Position numbers and translations under genes: made by a program
Notes under the pieces: generated by a model
The model's input: only the letters and a program-made list of their open reading frames with translations
Told to the model about the DNA's origin: nothing
The model's database searches: none
Assembly: GCA_027356675.1 (NCBI GenBank)
Contig: DAHVXO010000275.1
Span: 1-5,961 of the forward strand
Length of the DNA: 5,961 bases
Direction of reading: 5' to 3'
DNA from: Symbiobacteriaceae bacterium
GTDB taxonomy: Bacteria; Bacillota_E; Symbiobacteriia; Symbiobacteriales; Symbiobacteriaceae
Shown here: in pieces, positions 1 through 5,287 of the stretch
How the letters are laid out: each line of letters opens with the position of its first letter
Numbering within the stretch: the first letter of the stretch is position 1

Positions 1-29
1 AGATCAAGCGGATGTACGTGGCCGAGTAG
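1..29 (+). CDS. 3' end of an unidentified upstream gene (partial)
   Basis: Reading from position 3, the frame gives the C-terminal residues IKRMYVAE and then a TAG stop at 27-29. A perfect terminator hairpin begins 12 nt later, which supports this frame as the true end of a + strand gene. Only eight residues are visible, so neither family nor function can be named. Frame 1 is also open from the window edge into the butyrate kinase frame, but that reading would run through the terminator and is less likely. Confidence 0.45.
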
Positions 30-41
30 ATCGTTCAGTGC

Positions 42-68
42 GGGCCACCCGGGTCGGGTGGCCCTTTT
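42..68 (+). terminator. Rho-independent terminator of the upstream gene
   Basis: A perfect 9-bp GC-rich stem is formed by GGGCCACCC (42-50) and GGGTGGCCC (56-64), with a 5-nt loop GGGTC and a run of four T (65-68). It lies 12 nt after the TAG of the partial upstream gene and about 100 nt before the butyrate kinase start. It therefore probably separates the two transcription units. The T-run is short, so termination may be incomplete. Confidence 0.85.
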
Positions 69-71
69 AAC

Positions 72-100
72 TTGTGGGTCTTTGGTTGGTATGGTATTCT
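72..100 (+). promoter_or_regulatory. Possible promoter for the butyrate kinase operon
   Basis: TTGTGG (72-77) and TATTCT (95-100) are 17 nt apart, and TGG directly before the -10 box resembles an extended -10. The -35 box is poor (3 of 6 matches to TTGACA). The location, just after a terminator and about 65 nt before the start codon, is right for an operon promoter. This is a weak call made by eye. Confidence 0.3.
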
Positions 101-165
101 TCGGTCGTACGTCGGGGGTTGGGCGAGAGAACCTCCCAGCCAGACCCGCGGAAAGGGAAGCGACC

Positions 166-1233
166 GTGCATCGCCTACTCATTATCAATCCCGGTTCGAC
201 TTCGACAAAAATCGCCATCTTCGACGATGATCAGCCAATCCACACCGAGACGCTGCGACACAGCAGCGAGGAGATTGGCCGTTTTGCGCGCGTCTTCGAC
301 CAGTATCCCTTCCGGCGGGAACTGATCCTGCGTTGGCTGGAGCAGGTCGGGACGCCGCCAGCGAGCCTGGCGGCGGTGGTTGGGCGTGGCGGTATTCTGC
401 GGCCGATCCCCGGGGGAACTTACAAGGTGGGGCCGCGCATGCTGAGGGACCTGGCAGAAGGCAGCCTGGGCGAACACGCCTCGAACCTGGGGGCGGCACT
501 GGCTAGCGAGATTGCGGCCGTCGCGGGCGGGATCCCGGCCTTCATCGTCGACCCGGTGGTCGTCGATGAGATGGAGCCCGTGGCCCGCATCTCCGGGCTG
601 CCGGGGATGCCCCGGCGCAGCCTCTTCCATGCCCTGAACCAGAAGGCTGTGGCCCGGCGGGCCGCCCGGGAAATGGGGCGCAAGTATCGGGAGGTCAACC
701 TGGTGGTGGTTCACCTGGGCGGCGGCATCACCGTGGGCGCCCATCGCCAGGGGCGTGTGATCGATGTCAACAACGGCCTCGACGGCGAGGGGCCAATGTC
801 GCCCGAACGGGCGGGGACGCTGCCCTCCCTGGGCGTGGTGCACCTCTCGTTCTCCTGGCGGTATGCCCTGCCGGAGATCGCGCGGATGGTGGTGGGCCAG
901 GGCGGGCTGGTGGCCCACCTGGGCACCAACGATGCCCGGGAGGTCGAGCGGACGGTGGCGAAAGGGAACTCCCACGCCGAGCTGATTTACCGGGGCATGG
1001 CCTACCAGGTTGCCAAGGAAGTCGGACGGGCCGCTGTGGCCCTTGGGGGCAAGGTGGACCGAGTGGTCCTGACCGGCGGTCTGGCCCACTCCAAGCTGCT
1101 CACCGGTTGGGTGGCGGAGCGGGTACAGTGGATCGCACCGGTCGCCGTCTACCCCGGCGAGGATGAATTGCCCGCCCTGGCGGAGGGGGCCCTGCGGGTG
1201 CTCCAGGGCGAGGAAGAGGCCCGCGAATACTGA
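166..1233 (+). CDS. buk: Butyrate kinase (acyl-phosphate kinase)
   Basis: The enzyme interconverts butyryl-phosphate (or branched-chain acyl-phosphate) plus ADP with the free acid plus ATP. It is cytoplasmic and normally acts with phosphate butyryltransferase. The product is 355 aa from GTG at 166, close to the usual length of about 355 aa. It shows the ASKHA/acetokinase fold signatures: phosphate-1 loop INPGSTSTK (residues 7-15), DPVVVDEM (129-136), HLGGGIT (183-189) and adenosine loop LTGGLAHS (302-309). GTG 166 is preferred because an AGGGAAG ribosome site precedes it and homologues begin near [10 protein letters not shown]. An in-frame GTG at 58 lies inside the upstream terminator and adds 36 non-conserved residues. 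The stop is 24 nt before the Nudix start, suggesting co-transcription. No phosphate butyryltransferase is visible in the window. A branched-chain acid kinase role cannot be separated by sequence. Confidence 0.93.
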   Translation: MHRLLIINPGSTSTKIAIFDDDQPIHTETLRHSSEEIGRFARVFDQYPFRRELILRWLEQVGTPPASLAAVVGRGGILRPIPGGTYKVGPRMLRDLAEGSLGEHASNLGAALASEIAAVAGGIPAFIVDPVVVDEMEPVARISGLPGMPRRSLFHALNQKAVARRAAREMGRKYREVNLVVVHLGGGITVGAHRQGRVIDVNNGLDGEGPMSPERAGTLPSLGVVHLSFSWRYALPEIARMVVGQGGLVAHLGTNDAREVERTVAKGNSHAELIYRGMAYQVAKEVGRAAVALGGKVDRVVLTGGLAHSKLLTGWVAERVQWIAPVAVYPGEDELPALAEGALRVLQGEEEAREY

Positions 1234-1257
1234 TCGATGGCAAAGGAGCAGCAGGCA

Positions 1258-1782
1258 ATGAAGACCGTTCGCAGTGAGGAGATCCTCCGGAGCCGGGTCT
1301 ACACAATCCGCCGCGATGTGGTCCAAATGGATGACGGCCGGGAGTTTGAGCGCCATGTGATCGCGCACCCCGGGGCCGTAGTGATCCTGGCCGAGGAGGG
1401 CCAGGAGATTCTCTTCGTGCGCCAGTACCGCCATGCGGCCGGCGAGTCCCTGCTCGAACTCGTGGCAGGTACGCTGGAACCAGGCGAGGACCCGGCAGAG
1501 ACCGCCGCGCGGGAGTTGCAGGAGGAGGCCGGGTACAAGGCCGGCAAGCTCACGAAGTTGGGTGAGTTCTTCAGCGCCCCCGGGTTCTGTTCCGAACTGC
1601 TGCACTTGTATCTGGCCGAGGAACTGACGCCGTCCCGTCTCCCGGGTGATGAAGATGAGGAGATCACGGTGGAGCGGTATACGCTGGAGCAGGCCACCCA
1701 GATGGCACTGTCCGGGCAGTTTCGCGACGCCAAGACGCTGGCGGGGGTGCTGCTCTATGCCCAGTACGTCAAGCCCCGCTAG
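1258..1782 (+). CDS. nudF: Nudix hydrolase, ADP-ribose pyrophosphatase
   Basis: The predicted reaction is hydrolysis of ADP-ribose to AMP and ribose 5-phosphate, removing a reactive by-product of NAD turnover. The 174-aa product carries a complete Nudix box at residues 71-93 (G71, E77, R85, E86, E89, E90, G92), with REL..EE as the metal-binding core. Features typical of the ADP-ribose subgroup also appear: FVRQYRHA (53-60), the SAPGFCSE loop (106-113) after the box, an acidic DEDEE (131-135), and a C-terminal DAKT (157-160). The start is placed at ATG 1258 because AAAGGAG (1242-1248) sits 9 nt before it. An in-frame ATG at 1237 would put that ribosome site inside the gene and has none of its own. 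It follows buk by 24 nt and overlaps the next gene by 26 nt, as expected in an operon. Confidence 0.9.
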   Translation: MKTVRSEEILRSRVYTIRRDVVQMDDGREFERHVIAHPGAVVILAEEGQEILFVRQYRHAAGESLLELVAGTLEPGEDPAETAARELQEEAGYKAGKLTKLGEFFSAPGFCSELLHLYLAEELTPSRLPGDEDEEITVERYTLEQATQMALSGQFRDAKTLAGVLLYAQYVKPR

Positions 1783-2983
1783 CCGGCTCCAGGCGGTCTA
1801 TGTCGACCTGCACATCCACCTGGGATGGGCGGGCGAGCCCGGGGGCGGGGTGAAGATCTCGGCCGCCCGAGACCTGACTCTGGCGGGGATCCTGCGCGAG
1901 TGCCGGGAGCGCAAGGGAATCGGGATGATTGGGGTCATCGATGCTGCCACCGAGGGGGCACTGGCCGACCTGACAAGACTGCTGGAGTCTGGCGACGTGC
2001 AGGAACTCCCCGGGGGCGGCTTTGCGTACGGTCCCGAAGTCACGCTGATCCCGGGCGCAGAGGTGGAGGTAGCGCACACGGCCAACGGCAAGGCGGTCCA
2101 TCTGCTCTGCTTCGTGCGTGGTGTGCGGGAGCTGCGGGAATTCGCCGCGTGGCAGCGGGGACGAGTGCGCAATCGGCAGCTTTCGACGCAGCGGCACCAT
2201 GGGACCACCGCCGCCGATGTGACCCGCTGCGTCGGCGACCTGGGGGGCATCGTGATCCCGGCTCACATCTTCACGCCCTTCAAGGCGGCGCTGGGCGCGG
2301 CAGGGAGCATCGCTGAGGTGATTCCGCCTGAGCTGTGGGCGCATGTGCCCGCGGTCGAACTGGGGCTCTCCGCCGACACCGCGCTGGCGGATGAACTGCC
2401 TGAGCTCTCTCAGTTTACCTACATCACCGACTCCGATGCCCACTCCTTGGGGAAGATCGGGCGGGAGTACAACCTGGTCCAGATGGCGGCGCCGACCTTC
2501 GATGAGTTGGTGATGGCCCTGCGGGAGGCCGAGGGGCGGCGGGTGCTGGCCAACTACGGCCTCGACCCCAGGCTGGGGAAGTATCACCGCACCTATTGTC
2601 TGGACTGCGACCGGCGCTTGGAAGGGGAACCGCCGCTTTTGACGTGTCCTGTCAATCCCCGTCACAAGCTAGTGCCGGGGGTACTTGACCGGATTAGACA
2701 TGATCGGACGGAGCAGACGGGGGCGGGTGCCGAAGCGCGCTCACGACCTCCGTACGTGTACCAGGTCCCCCTGCAGTTCGTCCCGGGTCTGGGGCACCGG
2801 GCCATGGAGCGCCTTCTGGCTGCCTTTGGCACGGAGATGGCGATCCTGCACCAGACCACGGCCGCCGATCTGGAATCCGCCCTCGGACCGAAGCTCGCCC
2901 GCCTGGTGGTGGCGGCCCGGGAGGGCACACTTGCCGTGGAGGCGGGTGGGGGCGGAGTCTACGGAAAGATCCGCTCTGAGTAG
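1757..2983 (+). CDS. EndoQ-like PHP-domain DNA repair endonuclease
   Basis: Endonuclease Q cleaves DNA 5' of deaminated bases (uracil, hypoxanthine, xanthine) and abasic sites; bacterial members include the YqxK-type proteins of Bacillus. The 408-aa product has a PHP metal-binding domain: DLHIH (17-21), E102, H115, IPAHIFTPFK (167-176), E201 and TDSDAHS (224-230). A zinc-ribbon region follows (C281, C284, C297), then GVLDRI (308-313). A C-terminal helix-hairpin-helix-like part comes last, with PYVYQVPLQ (332-340) and FGTEMAIL (357-364). The expected fourth cysteine is replaced by N300. The start is ATG 1757, inside the end of nudF. It is the last possible ATG, GTG or TTG before the essential DLHIH motif, and GGGGG (1743-1747) lies 9 nt upstream. 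A longer reading from 1646 would overlap nudF by 137 nt with no family-like sequence. Pairing with nudF suggests coupled expression of nucleotide and DNA maintenance functions. EndoQ activity itself is inferred from the family. Confidence 0.82.
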   Translation: MPSTSSPASRLQAVYVDLHIHLGWAGEPGGGVKISAARDLTLAGILRECRERKGIGMIGVIDAATEGALADLTRLLESGDVQELPGGGFAYGPEVTLIPGAEVEVAHTANGKAVHLLCFVRGVRELREFAAWQRGRVRNRQLSTQRHHGTTAADVTRCVGDLGGIVIPAHIFTPFKAALGAAGSIAEVIPPELWAHVPAVELGLSADTALADELPELSQFTYITDSDAHSLGKIGREYNLVQMAAPTFDELVMALREAEGRRVLANYGLDPRLGKYHRTYCLDCDRRLEGEPPLLTCPVNPRHKLVPGVLDRIRHDRTEQTGAGAEARSRPPYVYQVPLQFVPGLGHRAMERLLAAFGTEMAILHQTTAADLESALGPKLARLVVAAREGTLAVEAGGGGVYGKIRSE

Positions 2984-3013
2984 CACATAACGCGGTAACC
3001 GCATGCATAGCTT
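2984..3013 (+). promoter_or_regulatory. Possible sigma-E type promoter before spoIIM
   Basis: A CATAGCTT element (3006-3013) matches the mother-cell sigma-E -10 consensus (CATACAHT) at about 6 of 8 positions. It lies 15 nt after an ATA-containing element, CACATAA (2984-2990), that could act as the -35. The predicted transcript would begin about 25 nt before spoIIM. The position fits what is known of spoIIM in Bacillus, which is made in the mother cell under sigma-E. The -35 match is weak and the call is tentative. Confidence 0.25.
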
Positions 3014-3045
3014 CCTGGGAGTCTGCTTCCGGGGGGCTTCGGAGC

Positions 3046-3696
3046 ATGTGGCTGTTTGACCATGGGTGGCATACGCTGGAGGGGTTCCTGGACGAGCATC
3101 GGGGGCCGGTGCTCTTCTTGGGTACTCTGTTTGTCATTGGCGTGATCTTCGGGGCGCTGGCGGTGCGGAGCCTGGAGCCGAAGGACAAGCAGGAACTGGT
3201 GGCGTACTTGGCTGGATCGGTCACGTCCCTGGAGAACCCACCGGCAGGCGCACCGGCACTGCTGCTGCGGCGTGCACTTCTGGGCAACGCCAAACTGCTG
3301 GCGCTGCTCTGGGTGTTGGGCATCTCCGTGGTGGGCGTGCTGGGGGTCATGTTGCTGACCGTCCTGCGAGGCTTTATGACGGGTTTCGTGGTCGCCTTCC
3401 TCGCCGCCGAGATGGGTTGGCCCGGGGTGCTGCTGGCTGTCGCGGGCCACGTGCCCCAGAGCCTGCTGGAGGTACCGGTCCTGATTCTGGCTGGGACGGC
3501 CTCGGTGGCCTTCTCGGCGCGCGTCTTCCGCTCGTGGCGGGAGGGGCGGCGGGTGCCGAACTTCTACCCGGCATTGGCCTCTTACACGGCGGCACTGTGT
3601 GTGATGGGCCTCGTCCTGATCTTGGCCGGATTTGTCGAAGCCTATCTGTCACCGGCGCTGGTCCATCTCAGCGCAGCTGCCCTGAAGTCGCCGTGA
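3046..3696 (+). CDS. spoIIM: Stage II sporulation protein M
   Basis: SpoIIM is an integral membrane protein that, with SpoIID and SpoIIP, drives septal peptidoglycan remodelling and membrane migration during forespore engulfment. The 216-aa product has about five hydrophobic segments: roughly residues 20-40, 83-108, 111-133, 139-157 and 180-200. Family-typical signatures include RGFMTGFVVAFLAAEMGWPG (108-127) and GHVPQSLLEVPVLILAG (134-150), the latter matching the PHG..E.P.LILA-type core of the SpoIIM/DUF95 family. Length is normal. ATG 3046 is the only plausible start in this frame after the preceding gene. A G-run (3031-3036) about 9 nt upstream can serve as ribosome site, while GGAG at 3041-3044 is too close. 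The 62-nt gap to the upstream gene allows either read-through or its own promoter. It is good evidence for an endospore-forming host. Confidence 0.88.
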   Translation: MWLFDHGWHTLEGFLDEHRGPVLFLGTLFVIGVIFGALAVRSLEPKDKQELVAYLAGSVTSLENPPAGAPALLLRRALLGNAKLLALLWVLGISVVGVLGVMLLTVLRGFMTGFVVAFLAAEMGWPGVLLAVAGHVPQSLLEVPVLILAGTASVAFSARVFRSWREGRRVPNFYPALASYTAALCVMGLVLILAGFVEAYLSPALVHLSAAALKSP

Positions 3697-3778
3697 AGCG
3701 GCCCCAACTGCGGCAGTAGGCATGGGCCTTCGCCGAACAGGGATCCTCACCCCCATAGGCCGTGTGTGCCCGCTGCAA

Positions 3779-3790
3779 CCGCACCTGCGG
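3779..3790. repeat. Short palindrome upstream of the ald promoter
   Basis: CCGCA (3779-3783) and TGCGG (3786-3790) form a perfect 12-nt palindrome with a 2-nt centre, ending 4 nt before the -35 box. The loop is too small for a stable RNA hairpin, so a protein-binding half-site pair is the better guess. In GC-rich DNA a palindrome this short can arise by chance. The rest of 3697-3778 shows nothing I can name, and no convincing terminator follows spoIIM. Confidence 0.3.
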
Positions 3791-3794
3791 GGGC

Positions 3795-3823
3795 TTGCAC
3801 CGCTTCACCACATCTGTCATAAT
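3795..3823 (+). promoter_or_regulatory. Vegetative promoter of ald
   Basis: TTGCAC (3795-3800) and CATAAT (3818-3823) are separated by exactly 17 nt and match the sigma-A consensus at 4 of 6 and 5 of 6 positions. Transcription would begin near 3830, leaving a leader of about 90 nt before the GTG start. The whole promoter sits inside a large inverted repeat, which suggests that a DNA-binding regulator controls it. Confidence 0.65.
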
Positions 3824-3845
3824 CCTTGTGGTGCAAGGCGGTGAA
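3795..3845. repeat. Imperfect inverted repeat enclosing the ald promoter (candidate operator)
   Basis: The left arm TTGCACCGCTTCACCAC (3795-3811) and the reverse complement of the right arm (3828-3845, TTCACCGCCTTGCACCAC) are the same apart from three single-base insertions. That gives 16 complementary pairs around a 16-nt centre containing the -10 box. An overlapping alternative pairing, CTTGCACC (3794-3801) with GGTGCAAG (3830-3837), is perfect over 8 bp. A transcript starting near 3830 would lack the left arm, so the repeat should act as DNA, probably as an operator for an Lrp/AdeR-like or other regulator. The regulator is not in the window. Confidence 0.55.
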
Positions 3846-3857
3846 CCATTTTAGGCG

Positions 3858-3902
3858 GGACCGCGCCCTTCTGAGGCTCCTGCGACTGCCTGGGCGAGGT
3901 CC
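3858..3902 (+). promoter_or_regulatory. Leader RNA hairpin abutting the ald ribosome site
   Basis: GGACCGCGCCC (3858-3868) pairs with GGGCGAGGTCC (3892-3902) over 11 positions with one G-A mismatch. The loop can form a second stem, AGGC (3874-3877) with GCCT (3888-3891). The structure ends one base before the Shine-Dalgarno GGAAGGAG (3903-3910). No T-run follows, so it is not a terminator. It could stabilise the mRNA or modulate translation. It matches no riboswitch class I recognise. Confidence 0.45.
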
Positions 3903-3920
3903 GGAAGGAGAGATGCTCTC

Positions 3921-5042
3921 GTGCTGGTTGGCGTTTTGAAAGAGATCAAGGCCTACGAGAATCGCGTCGCCGCGACCCCAGCCGGTGTTTCCGCTCTGGT
4001 GAAAGCCGGGCATCAGGTTTTCGTCGAGAAGGATGCTGGCAAGGGTAGCGGGTTCGAGGACGCTAACTATGTGGCGGCGGGCGCAACCATTCTGCCCAAC
4101 AACGTCGCCATTTTTGCGAAGTGCGACATGCTGATGAAGGTCAAGGAGCCCCTGCCCCCCGAGTATGAACTGTTCCGCCCGGGCCAGATTCTGTTCACCT
4201 ACCTGCACCTGGCGCCCGAGCCGGGACTGACCAGGCAGTTGGTCGAGAAGAAGGTCGTGGCGATTGCCTACGAGACCGTTCAGTTGCCTGACCGCTCCCT
4301 GCCGTTGCTGACACCCATGAGCGAGGTGGCCGGCCGCATGGCGGTCCAGATCGGCGCCCACTTCCTGGAGAAGGCGTGGGGCGGCCGCGGCGTCCTCCTG
4401 GGTGGCGTGCCTGGTGTGGCTCCCGGCGATGTGGTGATCCTCGGCGGCGGGATCGTGGGTACCAACGCGGCGAAGATGGCGGTTGGCCTCGGCGCCCTTG
4501 TGACCATTCTCGACATTAACCCTGACCGGCTCCGCTATTTGGACGACATCTTCCAGGGGCGAATCCAGACTCGGGTCTCCAACGAGTACGTCATCGCTGC
4601 AGCCGTCGCGCGGGCAGACCTGGTGATCGGCGCTGTACTCATCCCCGGCGCTCGGGCGCCCAAGCTGGTCACGACCGATATGGTCAAGACCATGAAGAAC
4701 GGTTCCGTCATCGTCGACGTGGCCATCGATCAGGGTGGGTCCATTGAGACCATCGATCACGTGACCACGCATATGGACCCGGTCTACGAAAAGTTCGGCG
4801 TCATCCACTATGCCGTGGCCAACATGCCGGGTGCAGTGCCGCGGACCTCGACGTATGCCCTGACCAACGTGACGCTGCCCTACGCCCTGCAACTGGCGGG
4901 AAAGGGCTGGCACCGGGCACTGTCGGAGAACCCCGCCCTGGCCAGAGGTGCCAACGTGGTCAACGGTCACGTTACGTACCAGGCGGTGGCGGAGGCGCAC
5001 AACCTGCCCTTCACGCCCATCGCGAAGGTACTCGCCGGTTAG
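3921..5042 (+). CDS. ald: Alanine dehydrogenase
   Basis: This cytoplasmic enzyme oxidatively deaminates L-alanine to pyruvate and ammonia with NAD+, and can run in reverse. In Bacillus it supports growth on alanine and efficient sporulation. The 373-aa product has the normal family length. The expected residues fall at the positions known from the Mycobacterium tuberculosis enzyme: R15 and K75 for substrate, H96 and D270 for catalysis, and D198 for NAD ribose. The nucleotide-binding loop GGGIVG is at 175-180. The N-terminus, [20 protein letters not shown], is typical. The start is GTG 3921, preceded by GGAAGGAG (3903-3910) with 10 nt spacing. The ATG at 3913 is out of frame and soon stops. 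It appears monocistronic, with its own promoter upstream and a strong terminator downstream. Confidence 0.96.
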   Translation: MLVGVLKEIKAYENRVAATPAGVSALVKAGHQVFVEKDAGKGSGFEDANYVAAGATILPNNVAIFAKCDMLMKVKEPLPPEYELFRPGQILFTYLHLAPEPGLTRQLVEKKVVAIAYETVQLPDRSLPLLTPMSEVAGRMAVQIGAHFLEKAWGGRGVLLGGVPGVAPGDVVILGGGIVGTNAAKMAVGLGALVTILDINPDRLRYLDDIFQGRIQTRVSNEYVIAAAVARADLVIGAVLIPGARAPKLVTTDMVKTMKNGSVIVDVAIDQGGSIETIDHVTTHMDPVYEKFGVIHYAVANMPGAVPRTSTYALTNVTLPYALQLAGKGWHRALSENPALARGANVVNGHVTYQAVAEAHNLPFTPIAKVLAG

Positions 5043-5064
5043 TCTGCGGATCGTTCACATAGCG

Positions 5065-5095
5065 GAGGCTCTCCCGGCGTGGGAGAGCCTCTTTT
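5065..5095 (+). terminator. Rho-independent terminator of ald
   Basis: A perfect 11-bp stem, GAGGCTCTCCC (5065-5075) with GGGAGAGCCTC (5081-5091), has a 5-nt loop GGCGT and is followed by TTTT (5092-5095). It starts 22 nt after the ald stop and isolates ald from xerD. Confidence 0.92.
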
Positions 5096-5097
5096 GG

Positions 5098-5125
5098 GTC
5101 ATAAAAAAGGGCTGGTCGTCATAAA
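5098..5125. repeat. Direct repeat GTCATAAA, two copies 20 nt apart
   Basis: GTCATAAA occurs at 5098-5105 and again at 5118-5125, a start-to-start distance of 20 nt or about two helical turns. It sits between the ald terminator and the candidate xerD promoter. Same-face spacing would suit a DNA-binding protein, but two 8-mers may be coincidence. Confidence 0.25.
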
Positions 5126-5202
5126 GTGTGTCATTGCGTGTTGACGTTCGGCCTGCGCACGGGCGCAACCGGTGCGGGAGGATTGACCATCATTCTGTAG
5201 AA

Positions 5203-5233
5203 TTGACAAGAACGGCCACGCACGGCGCATAAT
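5203..5233 (+). promoter_or_regulatory. Candidate promoter of xerD
   Basis: A perfect -35 TTGACA (5203-5208) is followed after 19 nt by CATAAT (5228-5233), which matches 5 of 6 consensus -10 bases. The spacing is 2 nt longer than ideal, so the promoter may be weak or activator-dependent. It would give a leader of about 45 nt. The -10 box overlaps the left arm of an inverted repeat. Confidence 0.5.
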
Positions 5234-5258
5234 TCGCTCCGGTAAGTGAGAGAATTAT
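5229..5258. repeat. Inverted repeat overlapping the xerD -10 and start region
   Basis: ATAATTCGCTC (5229-5239) is complementary to GAGAGAATTAT (5248-5258) at 10 of 11 positions, around an 8-nt centre, CGGTAAGT. The left arm contains most of the -10 box and the right arm covers the expected early transcript. An operator is the simplest reading. If transcription began further upstream it would form an RNA hairpin, but no T-run follows, so it is not a terminator. Confidence 0.5.
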
Positions 5259-5287
5259 TACCACATCAGGCGCGAAGGGGATGCGGG

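Noticed and set aside
175..1605. A 476-codon open frame on the minus strand across buk and most of nudF
   Set aside because: It lies antisense to two genes with clear family motifs, is rich in Pro, Gly, His and Arg, as expected from the reverse frame of GC-rich coding DNA, and shows no recognisable domain.
1646..1756. Longer N-terminus for the EndoQ-like protein from ATG 1646
   Set aside because: These codons lie within nudF in another frame and give an Arg/Trp-rich, non-family sequence. ATG 1757 is the more sensible start.
1769..2665. A 298-codon minus-strand open frame opposite the EndoQ-like gene
   Set aside because: The + strand frame carries the PHP motifs. The antisense frame has no domain and reflects GC-rich codon use.
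3066..3719. A 217-codon + strand frame overlapping spoIIM
   Set aside because: It is Gly/Ala/Arg-rich and lacks motifs, while the overlapping frame has membrane segments and SpoIIM signatures.
3697..3770. Possible terminator after spoIIM
   Set aside because: ATGGG/CCCAT can pair only with bulges and a large loop, and no T-run follows.
3747..5000. A 417-codon minus-strand open frame opposite ald
   Set aside because: It mirrors the certain alanine dehydrogenase gene and runs on through its promoter and leader. Its composition is that of a shadow frame and it has no recognisable motif.
5192..5203. Palindrome ATTCTGTAGAAT as a LexA-type site before xerD
   Set aside because: It has only 5-bp arms and does not match the Bacillus LexA consensus (GAAC-N4-GTTC).
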